64,000 nt of DNA from Halanaerobium polyolivorans (GTDB taxonomy: Bacteria; Bacillota; Halanaerobiia; Halanaerobiales; Halanaerobiaceae): contig NZ_JAJFAT010000006.1 in NCBI RefSeq assembly GCF_020711195.1, positions 86,061 through 150,060 of the forward strand, in the 5' to 3' direction. Below, one piece after another: positions 1-9,268 of the stretch. A program made the position numbers and the translations under genes. Every line of letters starts with the position of its first letter. Position 1 is the stretch's first letter. Under the pieces are notes generated by a model. The model was not told where the DNA came from. It made no database searches and worked only from the letters and a program-made list of their open reading frames with translations.

Positions 1-1
1 T

Positions 2-295
2 ATTTTATTATTATTAATTAAATTAAATTTAATACCTCGGGTTGTTTCCTTTATTATTTTGGGGAGAGAGCTTTTTATTTTCTTATCTGGAATTATAACT
101 TATTTTTTTGGTTTAAATTTTATAGATCCAACTTTATTAGGTAAAACATCTATATTTTTATTATATCTTGCTATTGCAGTTAGATTGACAGGGATTAATA
201 TTTTTGGAGATTGGCTTTTTTATCTTGTTATTCCGATTAATATTATTTCTGCAGTAGAATATTTTATCAAAGCTTATCGGGAAGTATTTGCTTAA
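2..295 (+). CDS. CDP-alcohol phosphatidyltransferase, C-terminal part (5' truncated by window edge)
   Basis: The reading frame is open from base 2 to the stop at 293-295, so this is the 3' end of a gene that begins before the window. The visible 97 residues are very hydrophobic. They contain an Ile-Pro, then IILGRELFIF, then LGKTSIF, the order seen in the C-terminal half of PgsA-type CDP-diacylglycerol-glycerol-3-phosphate 3-phosphatidyltransferases (R-E pair followed by a G-K-x-x/T turn and membrane helices). The family makes phosphatidylglycerophosphate in the membrane. The CDP-alcohol signature (DG..AR...G..D) lies outside the window, so the exact substrate cannot be read. A TTG at 59 could be taken as a start, but the upstream frame continues the family pattern. 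Confidence 0.6.
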   Translation: MLLLLIKLNLIPRVVSFIILGRELFIFLSGIITYFFGLNFIDPTLLGKTSIFLLYLAIAVRLTGINIFGDWLFYLVIPINIISAVEYFIKAYREVFA

Positions 296-326
296 ATAAA
301 TAAAATATTTTTGAGGGGTGTTTGAA

Positions 327-1628
327 TTGGGTATTTTAATAAAAAATATTTTGGAAATTTATCCAGCTGATAAAGCTGAAGTTTTAAAGGATCAATATCT
401 GATTATTGAAGATAAGAAGATTAAAAAAATTGCCAGTATGGAATCCTGTCCTTCTGAAAAAGAATTTTCTGAGCAAATAGATGCTGAAGGGAAAATTCTG
501 CTTCCCGGTCTGATTAATACCCATACCCATTCTGCGATGACTTTGATGAGAGGTTATGCAGATGATATGCCCCTACAGAAATGGCTGCAGAATAAGATCT
601 GGCCCTTTGAGGCTAAATTAAGTGAAGATGATATTTATTGGGGAACAGCTTTAGGTGTACTGGAAATGTTAAAAAGTGGAACAACGGCTTTCGCTGATAT
701 GTACTTTGCCATGGATAGAGCAGCAGAAGTAGTTGCTAAGAGTGGAATTAGAGCTGTACTTGCTGAAGGTTTAATCGAAGCAAATGATGGAGAGGAAGGA
801 TTAGAGAATTCACTTAATTTTGCCCTAGAATATAATAATACTGCAGAGGGAAGAATTACAACAATGCTTGCTCCTCATGCACCTTATACCTGTTCTAGAG
901 CTTATTTAGCAAAAATAACTGAATTGGCAGCAGATAATAATTTAGCAGTTCATATTCATTTGTCTGAAACTAAAGCAGAAGTAGAAGATTTTATAAATAA
1001 ACATTCAGTTTCTCCAATTAAATTTCTGGATGAATTTAATTTTTTTGAAAATCATATTTTAGCTGCTCATGTAGTTCATCTTGAGCCAGGAGACCTGAAA
1101 ATTCTTAAAAATGACAATGTTAATATTGCTCACAATCCGGTAAGTAATGCTAAACTTGGCAGTGGAATTGCTCCGATTATAGATTATCTAGCAGCTGATA
1201 TTAATGTAAGTCTAGGTACTGATGGTGTTTCCAGCAATAATAATCTTGATTTGATAACTGAGGCTAGAATGGCAGCTTATTTACAAAAAGTAAATAATTA
1301 TGATCCCAGTTTGATTGATACCCAGCAGCTTTTGAAAATGCTGACAATCAATGGGGCTCAAACACTTAATCTTAGTCAGACAGGTATGATAAAAGAAGGC
1401 AAAAAAGCTGATCTGATTTTAATTGATACCCAAAGTAATTCTTTTTCTTATCCCCATCACAATAATCTTTCTAATTTATTTTATGCAGCTGACAGTAGAG
1501 TTGTAGATACAGTAATTATTGACGGGAAAATCATTGTTGAGGCTGGAGAAATAAAGACTTTAGATCAAGAGAAAATTTATTATGAAGCAGAAAAGAGAGC
1601 AAAAAGAATTGCTGACAAACTTAAATAG
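327..1628 (+). CDS. mtaD: 5-methylthioadenosine/S-adenosylhomocysteine deaminase
   Basis: Zinc-dependent amidohydrolase that deaminates MTA or SAH to the inosyl compound, in methionine/SAM salvage in the cytosol. The sequence shows the metal-binding HTH motif in NTHTHS (about residues 64-69), followed by the MTLMRGYADD segment typical of the MtaD/TrzA group. Further on are HIHLSET (third His), a later HVVHL segment and LGTDGVSSNN with the catalytic Asp. The length, about 433 residues, is normal. A GTG at 318 is possible, but the GAGGGG at 313-318 is correctly spaced for the TTG at 327, giving MGILIKNILEI. Guanine or cytosine deaminase-like activity cannot be excluded from sequence alone. Confidence 0.85.
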   Translation: MGILIKNILEIYPADKAEVLKDQYLIIEDKKIKKIASMESCPSEKEFSEQIDAEGKILLPGLINTHTHSAMTLMRGYADDMPLQKWLQNKIWPFEAKLSEDDIYWGTALGVLEMLKSGTTAFADMYFAMDRAAEVVAKSGIRAVLAEGLIEANDGEEGLENSLNFALEYNNTAEGRITTMLAPHAPYTCSRAYLAKITELAADNNLAVHIHLSETKAEVEDFINKHSVSPIKFLDEFNFFENHILAAHVVHLEPGDLKILKNDNVNIAHNPVSNAKLGSGIAPIIDYLAADINVSLGTDGVSSNNNLDLITEARMAAYLQKVNNYDPSLIDTQQLLKMLTINGAQTLNLSQTGMIKEGKKADLILIDTQSNSFSYPHHNNLSNLFYAADSRVVDTVIIDGKIIVEAGEIKTLDQEKIYYEAEKRAKRIADKLK

Positions 1629-1651
1629 CACTTTTCAGAAAGGAGAAAAGT

Positions 1652-4465
1652 ATGCAAAAGTCAAATAAATTTTTTATTTCGATTATTATAGCAGCAGCTG
1701 CAGCTGTATTTATTTTTATAACAAATGGAGCTAATATTTATACTGATTGGCTCTGGTTTCAAGCACTCACATTTGAAAGAACTTTTTTGATTATGTTTTT
1801 TTCCAATTTTGTCCTCCGTTCTATTATTGCGGTGCTTTTTGCAGGGTTTATTTATATAAATCTCCATTTTACCAAAAAACCGATTATGAACTATGTCAGT
1901 ATTAAAGAACAAAGCAATGTGGAATCTTTATTTGGAGAAGAAAGAAATCAACTTACTGATTGGATAAGTAGAAAAAGACTTAATATTATTTATATAGTGA
2001 CAAGTGTTTTGTTTGGTTATATGTTTAGTGCAATATCCAGTGAAAGCTGGAAGATGGTGCTTAAGTTTTTCAACAGAACAGATTTTAATTCTTTTGATCC
2101 TATTTTTAATAATGATATAGGTTTTTATGTTTTCTCACTTCCTTTTTTGAAATTTCTTCGAGAAATGGGAATGGTCTTAGTAATTATCACCCTGATATTG
2201 GTGGGGATAATCTATATTATTTTTACCGGTTCTCGTTCATTTAATCAAATTTCAAGAAAATTAACGGCCAGGTCAAAAAAACATTTATCAATTTTAACCT
2301 TTGTTTTTTTACTCTTTAAGGCCTGGGATTACAGATTGAAAATGTATGAACTCTTATTTTCGGCCAGAGGAGTTGTTTTCGGAGCAGGTTATACAGATAT
2401 TAATGCAACCCTTTTGGGGTATCGGATTCTCCTGGTTGTAGTTCTGCTTCTGGCAGCAGCTGTGTTATTTAGTCTCTTTAAAAAGAATTATAAATTAGTG
2501 CTTTGGGGAGTGGGGATCTGGATTTTAACTTCAGTTATCTTCACTGGTATTTACCCAACTGCAGTTCAGCAGTTCAGTGTTGAACCAAATGAGATTAGTC
2601 GGGAAAGACCCTATATTGAGAATAATATTAATCTGACCCTTGAGGCTTATGGACTGGATGAGATAACAACAGCTGATTTTGAATTATCTGAGGCAGAAAT
2701 AAGTTATGAAGAATTAATGGAATATGATACTGTAATTGATAATATTAGGTTGTGGGACAGCAGACCGCTTTTAGATACTTACTCACAGCTGCAGGAATTA
2801 AGACAGTACTACAGATTTGTTGATATTGATGTAGATAGATATCATTTTGGAGATGAATACAGACAGGTTATGCTTGCAGCTCGTGAGTTGGATCAGAGTG
2901 CCCTGCCAGCCCAGGCACAAACCTGGCTCAATAAAACTTTAAAATATACGCATGGATTTGGACTTACAATGAGTCCTGTTTCAGAAATTAGAGATAGTGG
3001 ACTGCCCGAATTTTATATTCAGGATATACCGCCCAGAACTAATGTTGAAATAGACATTGATAACACTGCCATCTATTATGGTGAAAAAACAGATAATTAT
3101 GTTGTGGTTAATACTGATGAAACTGAATTTCATTATCCACGTGGAGATGAAAATGTTTTTATTCATTATGATGGTACAGGTGGAGTAGAGGTTAATAATA
3201 TTTTAAGAAAGGGATTATTTGCTTTAAGATTTAATTCTATGCGGCTCTTTTTATCAGATGATATCCGCAATGACAGTCAGGTTATGTTTGACCGTAATAT
3301 TCATCAGCGGGTAAGAAAGGCAGCACCCTTTTTAAAATATGATAGAGATCCCTATCTAGTTTTAGATCAAGGGAGATTGTTCTGGATATATGATGCCTAT
3401 ACTACCTCAGAACAATATCCATATTCTCAACCCTTTAATGGACAGGAAAATTATATTCGAAATTCAGTCAAGGTTGTTGTAGATGCCTATAATGGTACTA
3501 TGGATTATTATATTGTTGATGAAGATGACCCGATAGTTATGACCTATGATAAAATCTTTAGTGATCTCTTTACACCTTTTGAGGAGATGCCTGATTCATT
3601 AAGGGCTCATCTGCGTTATCCCCAGGATATATTTGAGATCCAGTCAAATATTTATGCCACTTATCATATGAGAGATCCGGTTGTTTTCTATAATAGAGAA
3701 GATTTATGGGATATTCCTCGAGAACATTATGCAGGTACTAATATTGATATGGAACCTTATTATATTATGAACAACTTACCTGGAGAAGATTCAGCAGAGT
3801 TTATTTTAATGACTCCCTTTACTCCAGCTAACAGAAATAATATGGTTGCCTGGATGGCTGCAAGAATGGATGGAGAAAATTATGGAGAATTATTTGCCTA
3901 TCAATTCCCTAAAGATCAGTTAGTCTATGGACCCAGTCAGATCGAATCAAGAATTGATCAGGAATCAGAGATTTCTCAGCTGCTTTCACTCTGGGATCAG
4001 AGAGGCTCAAATGTAATAAGGGGTAATTTGTTGGTAATTCCAATTAACAATAATATACTTTATGTTGAGCCAGTTTTTCTGCAGTCTGATTCAGATGCCT
4101 TACCAGAATTGAGAAGGGTAATAGTAGCTTATAAAGATCGAATTATAATGAGAGATAATTTAACAAATGCTTTAGAAGCTATCTTAGATGAGCGTGATGT
4201 AATTTCAGTACCAGAAGAAGATGTCGAGGAAATTGAGGAAGAAACCGGACAGCAAATATTAGAAGATGAAGATGTTGAGGAAGAAGTAGAAGTAGACCCA
4301 GATCTTTTAATACCTGATGCTGCATCTTCTCAATTAGCAGAAGAAGCAAATCAATTATATCAAGAAGCTCAGCAAGCTCTACGTGATGGTGATTTTGCCC
4401 GCTATGGAGAATTAATTGAAGAATTAGGTATTAAGTTAGAAGAGTTATTAGAGACGGGAGAGTAA
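1652..4465 (+). CDS. UPF0182 (COG1615) family large membrane protein
   Basis: A 937-residue protein of unknown function. The first ~310 residues form about seven membrane helices. The remainder is a large, presumably extracytoplasmic domain rich in acidic and aromatic residues (TNIDMEPYYI, FTPANRNNMVAWMAARMDG, then QFPKDQLVYGPSQIESRID), which are segments characteristic of COG1615/UPF0182 proteins. A very acidic linker (EEDVEEIEEE) and a short C-terminal coiled-coil region end the protein. The start ATG has a good AGAAAGGAG upstream. It follows mtaD by 23 bp and is followed by yfmF after 6 bp, so it probably shares an operon with them. No biochemical role is established for the family. Confidence 0.85.
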   Translation: MQKSNKFFISIIIAAAAAVFIFITNGANIYTDWLWFQALTFERTFLIMFFSNFVLRSIIAVLFAGFIYINLHFTKKPIMNYVSIKEQSNVESLFGEERNQLTDWISRKRLNIIYIVTSVLFGYMFSAISSESWKMVLKFFNRTDFNSFDPIFNNDIGFYVFSLPFLKFLREMGMVLVIITLILVGIIYIIFTGSRSFNQISRKLTARSKKHLSILTFVFLLFKAWDYRLKMYELLFSARGVVFGAGYTDINATLLGYRILLVVVLLLAAAVLFSLFKKNYKLVLWGVGIWILTSVIFTGIYPTAVQQFSVEPNEISRERPYIENNINLTLEAYGLDEITTADFELSEAEISYEELMEYDTVIDNIRLWDSRPLLDTYSQLQELRQYYRFVDIDVDRYHFGDEYRQVMLAARELDQSALPAQAQTWLNKTLKYTHGFGLTMSPVSEIRDSGLPEFYIQDIPPRTNVEIDIDNTAIYYGEKTDNYVVVNTDETEFHYPRGDENVFIHYDGTGGVEVNNILRKGLFALRFNSMRLFLSDDIRNDSQVMFDRNIHQRVRKAAPFLKYDRDPYLVLDQGRLFWIYDAYTTSEQYPYSQPFNGQENYIRNSVKVVVDAYNGTMDYYIVDEDDPIVMTYDKIFSDLFTPFEEMPDSLRAHLRYPQDIFEIQSNIYATYHMRDPVVFYNREDLWDIPREHYAGTNIDMEPYYIMNNLPGEDSAEFILMTPFTPANRNNMVAWMAARMDGENYGELFAYQFPKDQLVYGPSQIESRIDQESEISQLLSLWDQRGSNVIRGNLLVIPINNNILYVEPVFLQSDSDALPELRRVIVAYKDRIIMRDNLTNALEAILDERDVISVPEEDVEEIEEETGQQILEDEDVEEEVEVDPDLLIPDAASSQLAEEANQLYQEAQQALRDGDFARYGELIEELGIKLEELLETGE

Positions 4466-4471
4466 TAAGCA

Positions 4472-5743
4472 ATGAATGAGTTGAAATTTAAAAATAAAGA
4501 AAAAAATTCAAATCTACATTATTTAAAAACAGATAAATTCAAAACTAATTTAATTCAAATAAATTATCTGCTGCCTCTTGAAACTATTAAAGAGGCAGCA
4601 ATGAATGCTCTTTTCCCTGCAATTTTAAGGAGAGGAACAAATAATTATCCAAGCCAGAGAGAACTTAGAACAAAATTAGAAGATCTATTTGGTTCTAAAT
4701 TAAGCTTTAATATTTTAAAAAGAGGCGAAAATCAGATCATTAGATTTTCTCTGGAAATGGTAAATGAGAAGTTTTTAGTTGAGCAAGCTAGTTTAAGCCA
4801 GGAAGCTTTAGAGCTGTTAAAAGCTATTTTGTTTAATCCCTTAAGTGAAAAGAATAAATTTAAAGCAAGATATTTTCTGCAGGAAAAAGAGAATTTGAAA
4901 AACAATATTGAAGCTTTGATTAATGATAAAGGAAGTTATGCTCTTGAACAGTGTATCAAAAAAATGTGTAAAAAAGAAAAATACGGTATCTATAAACTGG
5001 GAGATGTTGATTCATTAGCCGAAATTGACAACAGAGAGCTATTTGAGCATTATCAAAAGCTAATAACTACAGCTCCAAAATCTATTTTTCTGCTTGGTGA
5101 TTTTAAAGAATCTTTTCTGGAAAAAATATATGCTGATAATTCTTTATTGGCAGGAGAAGATATTTATGATCAGAATACAGAGTTGATTTATGCAAAAAAA
5201 GATATCGATTATTATGAGGAAGAACTAGCTATTAATCAGGCTAAATTAACTATTGGCTGCAGAAGCGGAATTAATAGAGCAATGAGCGAATATTATGCTC
5301 TGCTTATCTTCAACAGTCTTTTGGGGGGCTCTACCCATTCTAAACTTTTTCAGGAAGTTAGAGAAAAAAGAAGTTTGGCCTATTATGTTAATTCTTCTAT
5401 AGAATCAACAAAAGGGCTGCTTTTTATCAATAGTGGAATTAATGTCGAAAATAAAGAGCAGGTTATTGAGCTGGTAAAAGAACAGATCAAAGCTCTTGCA
5501 GCAGGAGATTTCAGCAGTGAGGAATTACTCCGCTCCAAAAAGAGTATTATTAATAGCTTAAGACAAAATCTAGATAGTAACAGCGGTTTAGCAGCTCACT
5601 ACCTTTTATCTTTAATCAACCAAAAAGCGGAGTCTATAGCTGAAACTATTGCTTCTGTAAATAATGTTGATAGAGAAGAAATAATAAAAGTTGCCAGAAA
5701 TATTGAAATAGACAGTGTTTACCTTTTGAAAAGTGAGGTTTGA
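4472..5743 (+). CDS. yfmF: M16-fold protein YfmF-like (non-catalytic member of pair)
   Basis: M16 (pitrilysin/mitochondrial processing peptidase) fold protein of 423 residues. The N-terminal position where catalytic members carry HxxEH reads ALFPAILRRGTNNYPS, so the zinc site is absent. The C-terminal half keeps the M16 signature LFNSLLGGSTHSKLFQEVRE and LAYYVNS. It overlaps the next gene, which does have HxxEH; such pairs usually act as a heterodimer of one active and one inactive subunit. In Bacillus the orthologous pair has been linked to EF-P 5-aminopentanol modification; whether that role holds here is inference. The start ATG is 6 bp after the UPF0182 stop. Confidence 0.8.
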   Translation: MNELKFKNKEKNSNLHYLKTDKFKTNLIQINYLLPLETIKEAAMNALFPAILRRGTNNYPSQRELRTKLEDLFGSKLSFNILKRGENQIIRFSLEMVNEKFLVEQASLSQEALELLKAILFNPLSEKNKFKARYFLQEKENLKNNIEALINDKGSYALEQCIKKMCKKEKYGIYKLGDVDSLAEIDNRELFEHYQKLITTAPKSIFLLGDFKESFLEKIYADNSLLAGEDIYDQNTELIYAKKDIDYYEEELAINQAKLTIGCRSGINRAMSEYYALLIFNSLLGGSTHSKLFQEVREKRSLAYYVNSSIESTKGLLFINSGINVENKEQVIELVKEQIKALAAGDFSSEELLRSKKSIINSLRQNLDSNSGLAAHYLLSLINQKAESIAETIASVNNVDREEIIKVARNIEIDSVYLLKSEV

Positions 5744-5748
5744 TAAAT

Positions 5749-7032
5749 TTGCAAACTATATATAATCAAAGAATAGATGAAAAATTAATAAAGACCAGCT
5801 TGGAGAATGGTTTAAATATTTATATATTTCCCAAAAAAAATTATCTCAAACAATATGCAATGCTTTCGGTAGATTTTGGTTCTAATGATATTGAATTTAT
5901 TGATGTGAAAAATGCCAAGCGAAGGAAGATGCCAGAGGGAATTGCTCATTTTTTAGAGCACCAATTATTTGAGGATAAAGAAGAAAGCATTTTTGATAAA
6001 TTTGCTGACTTAGGTGCTTCCGCAAATGCTTTCACCAATTTTGATAGTACAAACTATCTCTTTTCCAGCAGTGGTAATTTTAATAAATCCTTAATTAATC
6101 TGCTGGATTTTGTGCAAAATCCTTATTTTAACGAAAAAAATGTGGAAAAAGAAAAAGGGATTATTATTCAGGAGATTAAAATGTATCAGGATAATCCTTA
6201 TTGGCGTTCTTATTTTAACCTGCTTTCTGCTCTATATATCAATCATCCTGTTAAAAATGATATTGCTGGGACAGAAGCGAGTGTAAGTTCTATAACTCCT
6301 GAAGACCTCTATATTTGTTATTATAATTTTTATCAGCCCTCAAATATGGATTTAATTTTAATTGGTGATATAGATGAAGAGCAAGTTCTTAATTTAATCA
6401 AAGAAAATCAGGCTCAAAAGAGTTTTCCGGCTTTTAAAAATCCGACAACTATTATCCAAGAAGAACCAGCTAAAATTGCAAAAAAACTGGTTGAAGAAAA
6501 AATGAATATAGCTAGGCCCATGGTTCAGCTGGCTTTTAAGGATCCTAGTGATTATGAAGAACCACTTGAAACCATCAAAAAAGAATATATTATAAATATC
6601 TTACTTGATATATTATTTGGTCGCAGCAGCAAAAACTATCATGATTTATATGAAAAAGGATATATTGATGATAGTTTTTCCAGTACTTACAATAAAAAAC
6701 CTGATTATGCCTATATCCATCTTTATGGAGAGAGTGATCAGCCTGATTTAATGAGAGAAAAAATTAAAGAAAAACTATTAAACATTGACAAAAGTGAGGT
6801 TAAAGATAATTTTGAAAGAATAAAAAGGAAATATCAGGGTAGCTATATAAGGCTCTTTAATAATTTCCGTCATCTTGCTTCAGAGTTTATTACTTACCGC
6901 AGGTTAGGGATAGATATTTTTGATATTGCAGAAATAATTGACAATATTAATTTAGAAGATCTCTTAAATTATTCAGCAAATATATTTAATCATGATTTAA
7001 TGGTAGAATCGATTATTTTAACTAAGGACTGA
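5749..7032 (+). CDS. yfmH: M16 family zinc metalloprotease YfmH-like (catalytic subunit)
   Basis: Carries the inverted zinc motif HFLEH (about residue 66 onward), preceded by MPEGIA and followed by a downstream EKGIIIQEI glutamate segment, as in active M16 peptidases. The total length of about 427 residues is one M16 unit of two domains. The TTG at 5749 is preferred because the AGTGAGG at 5732-5738 is 10 bp upstream. The TTG at 5740 would overlap the preceding stop and sit on its own Shine-Dalgarno. Translational coupling to yfmF is likely. The substrate is unknown; the NCBI family name associates the protein with EF-P modification. Confidence 0.82.
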   Translation: MQTIYNQRIDEKLIKTSLENGLNIYIFPKKNYLKQYAMLSVDFGSNDIEFIDVKNAKRRKMPEGIAHFLEHQLFEDKEESIFDKFADLGASANAFTNFDSTNYLFSSSGNFNKSLINLLDFVQNPYFNEKNVEKEKGIIIQEIKMYQDNPYWRSYFNLLSALYINHPVKNDIAGTEASVSSITPEDLYICYYNFYQPSNMDLILIGDIDEEQVLNLIKENQAQKSFPAFKNPTTIIQEEPAKIAKKLVEEKMNIARPMVQLAFKDPSDYEEPLETIKKEYIINILLDILFGRSSKNYHDLYEKGYIDDSFSSTYNKKPDYAYIHLYGESDQPDLMREKIKEKLLNIDKSEVKDNFERIKRKYQGSYIRLFNNFRHLASEFITYRRLGIDIFDIAEIIDNINLEDLLNYSANIFNHDLMVESIILTKD

Positions 7033-7037
7033 TCTGC

Positions 7038-8177
7038 TTGGTATTTAAGTTTTATAATTTTATCTTTTATATAACAATGGCTGCATTTGCCTATTTTAAT
7101 ATCTATTTTAGGGATGTAGGTTTAGATTCTTTTCAAATTGGGCTTGTAAATGCAGTTCCGAGAATATTTGCCCTTTTATTGTTACCTGTTTGGGGAATTA
7201 TGACTGATTATTTTCAGGAAAATAAAAAGGTATTATTTATTACCTTAGTTGGAACCCTGATTACAGTTCTAATTTTCCCCCTGGCAGTTTCTTTTAAAGC
7301 CTTGTTAATTATCATGTTCTTACATACCTTATTTCAGAATCCGGTTGTTCCCCTTTCAGATTGTCTACTACTTGACTATTTAGGGGATCAAAGCAGTCTT
7401 TACGGACGTTTTAGGCTCTGGGGCTCTATAGGTTATATGCTGACAGTTTCAGTACTCGGTTATTTTTTAGAGCAAACTGCTTCTGTTAATCTATTTTATG
7501 TTTATGCTATTGTAATTGTGATTTCAATTTTTTTGTTGAAGTTTTTGCCGCAAAGCACTAGAGAAATAGAGGTTTTAAATCTAAGTGATTTTACAAAAAT
7601 TTTCAAGAAGAAAAGACTTTTATATTTTTTGATTTTTGTTTTTGTGCTGCAGACTACCATGAATGCAAATTATACCTATTTTCCGCTCTATATTGTTGAC
7701 CATGGGGGTGGGGAATTCCTGCTGGGGATTGCAATGACTATTTCTTCTGGCAGTGAAATACTTGCTTTTTTCTTTTCTGATAAAATAATAAAAAGCAATA
7801 GATTCAGCAAGATCATATTTTTAATCAGTCTGTCTTTTCTTTTTCGCTGGTTATTACTTGCCTTTTTCCCAATCAATGCTGTTATTTTAGCAGCCCAACT
7901 TTTTCACAGTATCACTTTCGGCCTCTTTTTTGCAGTTGGGGTTGATTATGTAAATAAAATTAGTGGTGAGAAATTTAGAGCAACCGGGCAAAATATTTAT
8001 TCAGGTGTTTATATGGGCCTTAGTGCTATTTCCGGCAGTTTAATCGGTGGTAAAATTTATCAGCTTTTTGGCGGTGAAATAATGTATTTGTTTTGGGGGA
8101 TTGTTGTTATCTTAACTGGTTTGGTTTACAGCCTATATTTGCTTAAAGTTGAAAGGAAAGTTTTAGCTAATGATTAA
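7038..8177 (+). CDS. MFS transporter (3-phenylpropionate/nucleoside permease-like)
   Basis: A 379-residue integral membrane protein with about 11-12 hydrophobic helices. It has MFS features: an early DVGLDSFQIGLV segment, WGIMTDYF (motif A-like loop with D) between helices 2 and 3, and GRFRLWGSIGYML with the Arg/Trp/Gly spacing typical of the LacY/HcaT-like MFS_1 group. The start is TTG, 5 bp after the yfmH stop, with only a weak ribosome-binding site, so translational coupling is probable. The gene overlaps the start of queG by 8 bp. The substrate cannot be deduced, and neither neighbour suggests one. Confidence 0.72.
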   Translation: MVFKFYNFIFYITMAAFAYFNIYFRDVGLDSFQIGLVNAVPRIFALLLLPVWGIMTDYFQENKKVLFITLVGTLITVLIFPLAVSFKALLIIMFLHTLFQNPVVPLSDCLLLDYLGDQSSLYGRFRLWGSIGYMLTVSVLGYFLEQTASVNLFYVYAIVIVISIFLLKFLPQSTREIEVLNLSDFTKIFKKKRLLYFLIFVFVLQTTMNANYTYFPLYIVDHGGGEFLLGIAMTISSGSEILAFFFSDKIIKSNRFSKIIFLISLSFLFRWLLLAFFPINAVILAAQLFHSITFGLFFAVGVDYVNKISGEKFRATGQNIYSGVYMGLSAISGSLIGGKIYQLFGGEIMYLFWGIVVILTGLVYSLYLLKVERKVLAND

Positions 8178-9255
8178 AAAAGCTCTAATTAAAAATATTG
8201 CTGAAGAACTTGAAATTGATATTTGTCGGATCACAGATGGAAGTGATCTAAAAAAATATCGAGAAATTTTAAAAGAGCGTAAGCGATCAGGGCTCTGGCC
8301 TCAGCCTTTTACAGAAAGTAATATTGATAGACTATCTAAGCCATCACTTCATTTTAAAGGCTTAAAATCAATTATTGTGATAGCAATTAATTATAATAAT
8401 TCAGATAAAACAAATAAATATCTATCAACTTATCTTAGCCAAAAAGACTATCACATTTATTTAAGAGAAGTTATGGAGAAAATGGTGGCAAAGATAAAGG
8501 CTGAAATAAATCAAGATTTTAAAGCTAAAATTTTTGTTGATGCTGCTCCATTTTTAGAAAAAGCTCTGGCAGAAAGAGCAGGAGTAGGCTTTATAGCAAA
8601 AAATTCACTTCTGATTAATCCTGATTTTGGCTCTTATATATTTTTAGGCGAGATCTTTACAGATCTAGAAATAGAAAAAGATGAGGCACTGGATTTAGAT
8701 TGTGGAGAATGCACCTTATGTCTAGAACATTGTGAAGGTGATGCTTTAACTGCTCCCTATCAGCTGGAGGCAGATAAGTGTATAGCTTATTTAACTCAAA
8801 AAAAGGGAATCATCCCACCAGCTGAACGCAAAAAAATGGGTGCCCATATCTGGGGCTGTGACAGCTGTCAGCTAATTTGCCCTTATAATAAAGCTAAGCC
8901 AATTAACACTAAAGAAGAGCTGCAGTATTTTGATAAAGATATCGAGTATTTTTTAAAACTCAGAAGGAAAGATCCTCCTGAGGAACTCAAAACTACGGCA
9001 ATTTATTGGAGGGGCAGCAGAATTCTAATCCGGAATGCTTTAATTGCAGCCGCCAATTTAGAGAAAAAAGAGTATTTTGATTTAATTAAAGCAAAGCTTG
9101 CTGATAATTCTTCTCTCATCCGCTATTATGCTGCCTGGAGCTTGAGTGAAATAGATTATGATAAAGCTCTGGGGATTTTAAAAAAACATTTAGCAAAAGA
9201 AACAAACGAAAAAGTTAGAGCAGAGATAAAAAGAATTATATTAAAGCATGATTAA
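8170..9255 (+). CDS. queG: epoxyqueuosine reductase QueG
   Basis: Cobalamin- and [4Fe-4S]-dependent enzyme that reduces epoxyqueuosine to queuosine at tRNA position 34. The sequence shows the two ferredoxin-type cysteine clusters CGECTLCLEHC and CDSCQLICPYN, spaced as in QueG, preceded by the AERAGVGFIAKNS segment of the cobalamin-binding region. The last ~60 residues form HEAT-like repeats (SSLIRYYAAWSLSEID), also usual for QueG. The length of 361 is typical. The ATG overlaps the end of the MFS gene by 8 bp, and the C-terminus overlaps the ribosome-binding site of the next gene, so it sits in the middle of a tightly packed operon. Confidence 0.93.
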   Translation: MIKKALIKNIAEELEIDICRITDGSDLKKYREILKERKRSGLWPQPFTESNIDRLSKPSLHFKGLKSIIVIAINYNNSDKTNKYLSTYLSQKDYHIYLREVMEKMVAKIKAEINQDFKAKIFVDAAPFLEKALAERAGVGFIAKNSLLINPDFGSYIFLGEIFTDLEIEKDEALDLDCGECTLCLEHCEGDALTAPYQLEADKCIAYLTQKKGIIPPAERKKMGAHIWGCDSCQLICPYNKAKPINTKEELQYFDKDIEYFLKLRRKDPPEELKTTAIYWRGSRILIRNALIAAANLEKKEYFDLIKAKLADNSSLIRYYAAWSLSEIDYDKALGILKKHLAKETNEKVRAEIKRIILKHD

Positions 9256-9268
9256 AGGAGGTATCCCA

